Source of the DNA: Pseudomonadales bacterium
GTDB taxonomy: Bacteria > Pseudomonadota > Gammaproteobacteria > Pseudomonadales > UBA5862
DNA: 64,000 nt
NCBI GenBank assembly: GCA_024234215.1
Contig: JACKOQ010000003.1
Span: forward strand, 186,001 to 250,000
Direction: 5' to 3'
The position numbers and the translations under genes are program-made. Shown piece by piece: positions 58,191 to 64,000 of the stretch (position 1 is its first letter; each line of letters starts with the position of its first letter). The notes beneath the pieces were generated by a model, which saw only the letters and a program-made list of their open reading frames with translations, searched no databases and was not told the origin of the DNA.

Positions 58191-58496
58191 ATGCCCATCA
58201 TCACCGTCAGGCCCTCCGGAAACAGCTTCGAAGCCAGCCCCGGCACCAGTCTGCTGAGTGCACTGCTCGCCGCCGGCGAGGCCATCGAACACAAGTGCGA
58301 GGGCGACGCCAAATGTGGCTCGTGCCACCTGTTCGTGCACGAAGGCCGCAAGAGCCTCTCCAAAATTGCCCGCATCGAGAACGAACGGCTCGACACCCTG
58401 ATCGGTATCGGCTCCAAATCGCGCCTGGCCTGCCAGGCCCTGCTCGGAGAGGAGGATGTCACGGTCGAACTGCTCGGCTTCGCCTCCGGCTTCTGA
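58191..58496 (+). CDS. Plant-type [2Fe-2S] ferredoxin, nif-associated
   Basis: A 101-residue ferredoxin. Ligands are in HKCEGDAKCGSCHLFV (three cysteines) and SRLACQALLG (the fourth). Residues 50-75 (RKSLSKIARIENERLDTLIG) are an insert typical of the nif and Shethna-like group. AGGAG precedes ATG 58191. A probable electron carrier for nitrogenase or a protective protein; the sequence does not decide which. Confidence 0.88.
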   Translation: MPIITVRPSGNSFEASPGTSLLSALLAAGEAIEHKCEGDAKCGSCHLFVHEGRKSLSKIARIENERLDTLIGIGSKSRLACQALLGEEDVTVELLGFASGF

Positions 58497-58553
58497 AGCG
58501 ACCTCGTTGACTCCTCAGGCAACCCATCCCCACCCAGACCGGAGATCACCCCG

Positions 58554-58775
58554 ATGAACAGCAGCGACCAGATGATCCATGTCCGTTTCGCGCCGGATGG
58601 CTCGGTGATTCAGATCGGCGCCTGTCCGGCCGGCCTCACGCTGCAACAGTGGTTCAACCTGCTGAGCAACCAGGCCGGATTCCACTACCAGTCACTGTCA
58701 GGCGGACGGGGGCTGTTCCGGCTGCCACCGGAGTTGCTGGAGCGGTTGTCGACAAAACCGGTCGAGGTGGCCTGA
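58554..58775 (+). CDS. Small nif-operon protein, unknown
   Basis: A 73-residue protein preceded by GGAG. FAPDGSVIQIGACPAGLTLQQWFNLL and GFHYQSLSGGRGLFRLP suggest a small mixed alpha/beta fold. No cysteine motif (one Cys). I do not recognise a family. Its stop shares one base with the next ATG (TGATG), so it is translated with the SIR2-like gene. Confidence 0.65.
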   Translation: MNSSDQMIHVRFAPDGSVIQIGACPAGLTLQQWFNLLSNQAGFHYQSLSGGRGLFRLPPELLERLSTKPVEVA

Positions 58776-59635
58776 TGGACCCGGTCTTGGCGAAAATCAC
58801 CACCTGTGCGGCCGCCGGCCAGTTGGTGCCCTACCTGGGTGCCGGCCTCATTGACCTGGTCGAAGCCGCGGCCGTACCGCCCGCCTCATCGGCCACGCTG
58901 GTCAAAAAACTGACCGAACGGGTCAGCGTGCCGCCCAGAAGCCGCAACAACCTGACTGGCGCCGCGCAGTTCATCGAGAACTTCAAGCACCGCAAGACCC
59001 TGCGCGGCTTGATGAGCGACACCTTCGCCCCACGGCCCGCCCCGCCGCCGCTCTGCCACTGGCTGGCCAGTCTGCCCCGGCTGCCGCTGCTGGTCAGTGC
59101 CTGGTATGACGACCTGATGGCGCAGGCATTGGCGGCCACCGGGCGCAACTGGGGCGCGGTGCAGGGGGTCAGCCAGGCCGAACAGTTCGGCGAATGGGTC
59201 AACTACTTTCAGGCCGATGGCAGCCCGGCCAGCGCCGGGCAGGCCCACGACTGGCCCACCCTGCTCTACCAGCCGCTCGGCAGCATTGCGCCCGCCGCCA
59301 ACTTTCTGGTCTCCGACTCAGACTTCGTCGAGGTGCTGACCGAAATCGACATCCAGACGCCGATTCCCGATGAAGTGAAGCTGCGCCGCGACGGCCGCCA
59401 GTTCCTCTTTCTCGGCTGCCGCTTCGACGATCAACTGAGCCGCACCTTCGCCCGGCAGATTCTCAAACGCTCCTCGCATCAGCACTGGGCCGTGCTGCCA
59501 GGCAGACTCACCCGCAACGAGGCGCGCTTTCTCGCCGAGGTCGACATCGAACGCATCGACCTGCCCCTGGCCGACTTTGCCGCGCTGTTGACCGGCAGCA
59601 GCGCAGAGAGTGCAAGGTTGAGCGCCGTGACCTGA
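58775..59635 (+). CDS. SIR2-like protein, end of the nifB operon
   Basis: A 286-residue protein with the SIR2_2-like start LVPYLGAGLIDL (NAD-binding GAG) and a late QFLFLGCRFDDQLSR. The TTNYD-type catalytic Asn position reads VSAWYDDL, with Trp where Asn is expected, so NAD hydrolysis or deacylation is doubtful. SIR2-like genes at the end of nif operons are known in Azotobacter-like clusters without an assigned role. It begins in the stop of the preceding gene. No clear terminator follows. Confidence 0.75.
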   Translation: MDPVLAKITTCAAAGQLVPYLGAGLIDLVEAAAVPPASSATLVKKLTERVSVPPRSRNNLTGAAQFIENFKHRKTLRGLMSDTFAPRPAPPPLCHWLASLPRLPLLVSAWYDDLMAQALAATGRNWGAVQGVSQAEQFGEWVNYFQADGSPASAGQAHDWPTLLYQPLGSIAPAANFLVSDSDFVEVLTEIDIQTPIPDEVKLRRDGRQFLFLGCRFDDQLSRTFARQILKRSSHQHWAVLPGRLTRNEARFLAEVDIERIDLPLADFAALLTGSSAESARLSAVT

Positions 59636-59847
59636 ATGGCGCAGACTCCCTCACTGCGAACAGCGCCTGTGCGATTTTGGCCGGTGATCCGCCTGTCGGG
59701 CCGGCTCATTTTGCGAGCACCGCTGCCACGCGCTTGCGAAGCGCGGGGAGAACTTCACACTCGAACCAGGGGTTCCGGCGCAACCAGAGGGTGTTTCGCG
59801 GACTGGGATGCGGCAGCGGAACCCGGTGGGGCCAATGGGTGTGCCAT

Positions 59848-60027
59848 GACCTGAATATCGTTCAGGTAGCCAGAGGACAGGCGAGCATTGACCCGGCGAT
59901 CCTTGATTGCGGTGGCACGCGCGGCAGCCTTGAATCTGGTAAGTTCCGCTTTCGTTACGACAGACTTGAGTTAGCCTTTCTCGAAGGCGCCCAACACTTT
60001 GAGTTCGTATTCATCAATTTTCGGCAT
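59848..60027 (-). pseudogene. Antitoxin pseudogene (nonsense mutation, truncated)
   Basis: From ATG 60027, MPKIDEYELKVLGAFEKG reads as the start of a small antitoxin, then TAA at 59971-59973 stops it. The same frame continues with LKSVVTKAELTRFKAAARA and RRVNARLSSGYLNDIQV, the rest of a CopG/BrnA-like antitoxin. A single base change (GAA to TAA) explains the stop. Homology fades before the expected C-terminus. Confidence 0.65.
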
Positions 60028-60150
60028 CGGGTTCACCTTGATTCAAACAGTCCCGAAACGACACCAAGTAGGCGTAGTTGTCGCACGAAACGACAAGAAC
60101 GCGCTGCCTTGGATATTTCGACTGGTTCGGGTGGGCCAGGATGTCCAGTA
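60014..60150 (-). pseudogene. Toxin gene remnant (BrnT/DUF4258-like)
   Basis: The frame reads LLDILAHPNQSKYPRQRVLVV and YAYLVSF, the middle of a BrnT-like toxin that normally precedes this antitoxin. Its start is lost: the sequence runs straight into the uracil-DNA glycosylase fragment near 60150. Its C-terminus ends early at 60014. This is a non-functional scar. Confidence 0.6.
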
Positions 60151-60344
60151 ACGCGCAAGCGGTTTCCACTGGCGTCATCGAACGGCAGGCCCGTGGCATG
60201 AGCCTTTCTGCCCGGCGCCTGCCCGGCAATCAGAACTCTGGCCTTCGGATGCAACTGAAGTATCGGCCGAGGCCCCAGCGGCAAGTGCGCCGCGCAGCGG
60301 GTGCATGCTCGAACCTCATCAAGCAGGGACGAAAAGGCGCTCAT
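60150..60344 (-). pseudogene. Uracil-DNA glycosylase family protein, N-terminal fragment
   Basis: From ATG 60344 the frame encodes LLDEVRACTRCAAHLPLGPRPILQ, VLIAGQAPGRKAHATGLPFDD and SGNRLR, the first 65 residues of a UDG-family protein with its Fe-S-type Cys pair (CTRC) and the active GQAPG. Homology ends at about 60150, where toxin sequence begins in another frame. A deletion appears to have joined the two genes. Confidence 0.65.
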
Positions 60345-60532
60345 GGTCACGACCTCCCGCAACAAGCCAACGAAGCTGTAAAGCATCATTCCGCCGCGCC
60401 TGCCTGCTCCGGTGGCCGGCGAACGGTGCGGCTTGTTTGGCATCGACCCGACAGCAAAAACAGGGTCGGACTGAGCATCCCGGGATTGATGAACACTTTT
60501 AAGGTCGACACTGCCTGTGAAGGTGTCAGTGG

Positions 60533-60644
60533 CAGGGTGGGCAAAGCGCAGCGTGCCCACTGAGAAAACGCGCGTCATCGCGCGAATCGGGTTGCGAATC
60601 GTTGAACCCGCGTGGGCACGACCTGAAGGCCTTTGCCCACCCTG
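60533..60644. repeat. Inverted-repeat element (MITE/REP-like), 112 bp
   Basis: CAGGGTGGGCAAAG and CTTTGCCCACCCTG are perfect 14-bp terminal inverted repeats at 60533-60546 and 60631-60644. Inner repeats CGTGCCCAC / GTGGGCACG (60552-60560, 60612-60620) are also paired. It has no coding capacity. It lies in the decayed gap 60345-60833, in which I see no gene. Confidence 0.7.
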
Positions 60645-60833
60645 AAAATCGCTGAAGCGAGGCAAACCCGATGTCGCGCCAGCGGAAAACCGGAGACACT
60701 GTTTTTCGGCATCTGGCTTGAGAACCTGGCCAAGAAGCGTGGTCTTTCCCCGGTTTTCGCTCGGCAATGCTGGAAGAAAACGGGGAGATTGGCGTCCGTC
60801 ATGGCATCACCCCTGCTGCGGGGCATCACAGCG

Positions 60834-62245
60834 CTACTCGTCTTGTTGAGCACGAATTCGCCCGTCGCGGATCGCCTTGATGAAGGCGCGGTAGTCGCTC
60901 ATGTTCTGATCGGCATACTCTACTGCGAACTCGCCGATCGCGTCATCGAAGGCCTGCCCGGCGCCCATGTAGCCGGCGAGCATCGCCGCATCGCCGGAGC
61001 AGGCGTGTGCGCGTGCCAGCGCATGTGCGCACATGCGCCCGTAGTGGCGCAACGCTTCCGTATCCCAGTCCTCGATGACCGCAGACACTTTCACTTCGCG
61101 GGCTGCCGGATATAGGCGTCCTGTCCGGTCAGCAGGTGCGTCCAGCCGAGAAACACATCGCTCGCCGACTGCATGATGCGTTGGCCAACCACCACGCGCT
61201 CGCCATGATTGGCGTGCAGACTCTTGTCGGCATAGGGCTCCAGCACCGAGGCGCGCGCCTCTTTCACCTGCAGGAACAGCGGATCGTCGTCCGCCGCCAT
61301 GAACAGACAGATGCCACACAAGGTGCCGACGCTGCCCACGCCAACGACCTTGACGGCGTAGTCGAAAAAGCGATACCGGCCGAACAGGGTCTGAACATGC
61401 TCCGGCAGACTCTTGCTGTAGACGGCGACCGCCTCCACCGCCCCACCCGCCAGCCCCGGCGCCTGCTCCGGCGTGGGATGAAAGATCAGCGGCGGCTCGT
61501 CCTGATCGCGGGCCTTGTGCCTTCCTGCGACACCAGCTTCGGGTACAGGAAATCGGGCTCCGTCTTGCGCTGGGCTTCCTCGATGTTTTCGGTGACGCGT
61601 TTGCGAAGCTCCTTCTGCAGATCCGGATCGGTTGCCCGCTCGATGAAGCGTTCCGCGTCGATCCGGTCATACCAGACGTCGAGCGCGCGCATCGACGCGT
61701 AATCGGCCATCCGCTCGCGGTATTCGCAGGCCACATCGATGGCAACGCGCGCCGCATCGCTGTCGGGCAGACGCAGATGCTGCGCGGCGATCACCACGCT
61801 CGCGGTCAGGCGTTTCAAATCCCATTCGAACGGCGCCGGCAGGGTTTCGTCCAGGTCATTGATGTCGAAGATGATGTTGCGCTCGGGCGTCGCGAAACCG
61901 CCGAAGTTCATCAAATGCGCGTCGCCGCACGCCTGCACCCGGAGCCCACTGGTCGGCGTCGTGGAGAGATCCGCGGCCATCAGCGCCGCCGAGCCTCGGT
62001 AGAAGGCGAATGGCGAAGCGGACATGCGGCCGTAGCGGATTGGAATGAGGTTCTCCAGCCGACCGGCACTGGATTCACTGGATGATCTCGACCGGATCCC
62101 GGCGATTCTTTGGCGGCTTCCATCCCGCCTGCGAGGTCCTCGGCACCACATCGCGCAGCGCCTTGCCCTTGGCGCGACGCTCGTCAGCGGACAGATAGGG
62201 CGCCTCGTTTCGAGCCGCGGTTTTGCGCTGACTGGGCTTGGACAT
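60834..62245 (-). pseudogene. DUF2252 family protein, at least three frameshifts
   Basis: ATG 62245 follows AGGAG and starts MSKPSQRKTAARNEAPYLSA. The reading frame changes near 62085 (after DPVEIIQ), near 61510 (before PPLIFHPTPEQAPG) and near 61105 (before EVKVSAVIEDWD), yet homology continues to 60834. Recognisable family parts are PIRYGRMSASPFAFYRGSAALMA, GDAHLMNFGGFATPE, VVGVGSVGT and YADQNMSDY. Joined, it would encode a full-length DUF2252 protein of about 470 residues, of unknown function. Either an old pseudogene or assembly errors. Confidence 0.75.
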
Positions 62246-62247
62246 CT

Positions 62248-62424
62248 TCACTCCTGTCTGTCTAGCAGTTTGTTGAAATACTTATGAATTTTAGTTTTCT
62301 GAACTGGGCGTGCGCTGAAAAATCGGGGTTCCGGATACCGAAAACGCCCTTTCGGATCAATTTCTTTTGCTTGCTCTTCGATATATTCGAGCAAGCCCTT
62401 GAGAAGGTCACGTGGTGAATTCAT
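62248..62424 (-). CDS. 58-residue basic protein upstream of the DUF2252 gene
   Basis: ATG 62424 follows AGAGAAG. The 58 codons read MNSPRDLLKGLLEYIEEQAKE, then IDPKGRFRYPEPRFF and a basic end (KTKIHKYFNKLL). The first 22 residues form an amphipathic helix. The stop lies 2 nt before the DUF2252 start, so it is the first gene of that operon. I do not recognise the family. Codon use is more AT-rich than that of the nif genes. Confidence 0.55.
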   Translation of the reverse strand: MNSPRDLLKGLLEYIEEQAKEIDPKGRFRYPEPRFFSARPVQKTKIHKYFNKLLDRQE

Positions 62425-62713
62425 CTTCTCTTCTTTTTGGAGAAATGCTGAGTCAAATTCTAACGTGCAATATACACTTGTGAAGGCGTATATCTATTTC
62501 AAAAAAGGCGCATATCACTTTTTGCTCTTCACAACAGCTTGATTCAAAAAGATTCGCTCTCACGAAAGCCCCCTCCCTGCCACAGACGGCACCCCGAGGC
62601 ACCGCTCTTTGAAATGGCCCGCTCGAGCGCGCGGACGCGGTTGGCCAGACTTTACGACATCGCACCCGAAAACAGAATGTGCGATGACCGAAGTCGGCGG
62701 ATTCTGCCGCGCT

Positions 62714-63283
62714 TCAGCGCCTTGGGAAATCGCTTTCGCGGTCGACGCCCCACTGGGCTTCGTGTTCGCTCTGCTGACGCAGCAGGGTGCGGGCGATGAC
62801 GAACAGCAGGTCGGAGAGCCGGTTGAGGTAGATGCGGCTGGCAGGGTTGAGGGGCGATTGACGGTCGAGATGGATCAGCCGCCGTTCGGCGCGGCGGCAG
62901 ACGGTGCGGGCCAGATGGGCGGTCGCGGCGCTGCGGTTGCCACCGGGCAGCACGAAGTTGCGCAGCGGCGGCAGGGCGTCGTTCAGCACGCTCTGGGCCT
63001 CTTCGAGCATGGCGACATATTCGCCCTTTAGACGCTGGCTGCCCGGCAGGGCCAGTTCGCCGCCCAGGTCGAACAGTTGCTGCTGCACCTCTTCGAGCAG
63101 CCGGTTGATGATGTCGCCGGGTTCGATCTCGGTGCGCAGCAGGCCGATGCAGGCGTTGAGTTCATCGACGGTGCCGATGGCTTCGATGCGGGCATCGTCC
63201 TTGGGCAGACGCTGGCCGTCGGCCAGACTGGTCTCGCCACCATCGCCGCCCTTGGTGGTGATGGTGGTCAGGCGGTAGCTCAT
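62714..63283 (-). CDS. PduO-type ATP:cob(I)alamin adenosyltransferase
   Basis: Makes adenosylcobalamin from cob(I)alamin and ATP. The 189 residues show TTKGGDGGETSLADGQRLPKD (ATP-binding N-terminus), EAIGTVDELNACIGLLR, FVLPGGNRSAATAHLARTVCRRAERR (active-site Arg region) and YLNRLSDLLFVIAR, the full PduO signature. ATG 63283. The 289 nt upstream to 62425 (beyond its stop) contain nothing I recognise. Confidence 0.93.
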   Translation of the reverse strand: MSYRLTTITTKGGDGGETSLADGQRLPKDDARIEAIGTVDELNACIGLLRTEIEPGDIINRLLEEVQQQLFDLGGELALPGSQRLKGEYVAMLEEAQSVLNDALPPLRNFVLPGGNRSAATAHLARTVCRRAERRLIHLDRQSPLNPASRIYLNRLSDLLFVIARTLLRQQSEHEAQWGVDRESDFPRR

Positions 63284-63344
63284 GCACTGTCTCGCTGCTG
63301 GGGGTTGAGGGGGATCATCCGCTCGCCACTTTCGGAACCACGCA

Positions 63345-64000
63345 TCAGGCCACCTTGCGTTTTTTGCGGGTGGCGGTGGCAGGTTTGGCGCTGTCGCGTT
63401 TCTGGCCGCTGGACGCAACCCACTTGCCATTCTGATAACGCGCCTGCCAGCCGGTGGCCTTGTCGTCGGCCTCGCTGCTGAGGTAGAGGGCGCCCTCCTT
63501 GCGGCTGAAGCGGATGAAGGTGTCGTTGCCCTGGTCGTCGGTCAGCGGCGCGCTGAGCAGGTGGGCATATTTGGGGTCGAGCTGATCGGCATGGGGCAGC
63601 AGTTCCCTGACCCGCGGTGCCCGGGTCTCGCGGTGTTTGGGAAACTGGCTGGCGGCCAGAAACAGGCCGGCGGCACCGTCGCGCAGCACGTAATGGTCGT
63701 TGACCTTGGCGCAGCGCAGTTCGGGCATCGGAATCGGGGCGCTCTTGGGCGGAGCCGCCTGACCACTCTTCAGCAGCTTGCGGGTGTTGCTGCAATCCGC
63801 CGCGGTGCAGGCGAAGAATTTGCCGAAGCGGCCGCTCTTCAGTTGCATCGATTCGCCGCATTTGTCGCAGGCGATCGAGGGGCCGTCATAGCCCTTGAGC
63901 TTGTAGCTGCCCCGTTCGATCTCGTAGCCGGCGCAGTCGGGGTTGTTGCCGCAGACGTGCAGTTTCTGGCTGGCGTCGACCAGGTAGCTCTCCATCGCGG
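63345..64000 (-). CDS. topA: DNA topoisomerase I, C-terminal part (partial)
   Basis: The 5' part of the gene lies beyond the window. The visible 218 residues include a zinc-ribbon region (VCGNNPDC, SIACDKCGESM, KFFACTAADC) followed by TopA C-terminal ribbon-like domains (YVLRDGAAGLFLAASQFPKHRETRAP) and a basic tail (PATATRKKRKVA). This order is that of gammaproteobacterial TopA. The active site is not in view. The stop lies 61 nt before the adenosyltransferase start. Confidence 0.9.
   Translation of the reverse strand, partial: AMESYLVDASQKLHVCGNNPDCAGYEIERGSYKLKGYDGPSIACDKCGESMQLKSGRFGKFFACTAADCSNTRKLLKSGQAAPPKSAPIPMPELRCAKVNDHYVLRDGAAGLFLAASQFPKHRETRAPRVRELLPHADQLDPKYAHLLSAPLTDDQGNDTFIRFSRKEGALYLSSEADDKATGWQARYQNGKWVASSGQKRDSAKPATATRKKRKVA

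Overview
The window is a GC-rich chromosomal segment of a diazotrophic gammaproteobacterium. The evidence is an ISC-type Fe-S operon with hscB/hscA/fdx, an AddB/AddA-like helicase-nuclease pair, SohB, YadG/YadH, a gammaproteobacterial-type topA C-terminus and a DUF2970 protein. The nif content and order (nifHDK, nifENX, nifQ, fixABCX-nifW-cysE-nifV, nifA, and a long nifB operon with LRV, NifZ, NifT and SIR2-like genes) recall Azotobacter and Chromatiales-like diazotrophs. The genus cannot be fixed from the sequence alone.

Layout. 1-14.4 kb is housekeeping: the DUF2970 end, a membrane micro-protein, the AddB/AddA-like pair, an ABC-2 exporter, an H-NS-like protein, tRNA-Gly(GCC), tRNA-Glu(TTC), RhlE, a DUF3501 protein, NudC, SohB and AcuI/YhdH. 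14.4-19.5 kb holds a phosphoacceptor-less receiver-like protein divergent from nifHDK. 19.5-31.4 kb is an fmdB gene and an 11-kb antisense Type I restriction-modification operon, hsdM-fic-hsdS-RT-ATPase-rhuM-hsdR, that splits nifHDK from nifEN. 31.6-38.2 kb: truncated hemoglobin, then nifE-nifN-nifX-DUF269-DUF683-fdxB-nifQ-modD. 38.2-44.1 kb (minus): nifV-cysE-nifW-fixA-fixB-fixC-fixX. 44.4-49.7 kb (minus): iscS-iscU-erpA-like-iscA-hscB-hscA-fdx. 50.0-51.7 kb: nifA. 51.9-59.6 kb: nifB and a 14-gene operon of ferredoxins, nif accessory genes and unknowns. 59.8-62.4 kb is a decayed patch (toxin-antitoxin remnants, truncated glycosylase, inverted-repeat element, frameshifted DUF2252 gene). It ends with a PduO-type adenosyltransferase and the 3' end of topA.

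How it works together. Sigma-54 (-24/-12) promoters lie before nifH, the receiver-like gene, nifE, nifV, iscS, nifA and nifB. Perfect NifA upstream sites (TGT-N10-ACA) sit in the nifH, nifV, iscS/nifA and nifB control regions. NifA carries Cys-X11-Cys-X19-Cys-X4-Cys, the signature of directly oxygen-sensitive NifA, and no nifL is seen. No nifU is present: the whole ISC machinery has its own NifA-type promoter and probably supplies Fe-S clusters to nitrogenase. FixABCX is the visible electron-supply route, nifV and cysE supply homocitrate and cysteine, and nifQ-modD point to molybdenum handling.

The least ordinary part is the defence-like island inside the nif cluster: an AT-rich reverse transcriptase and two Fic-domain proteins are stitched into the Type I operon through 4-nt ATGA overlaps. 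Two cargo genes (fic and the DUF4143 ATPase) are each followed or preceded by a duplicated scrap of the neighbouring operon gene.
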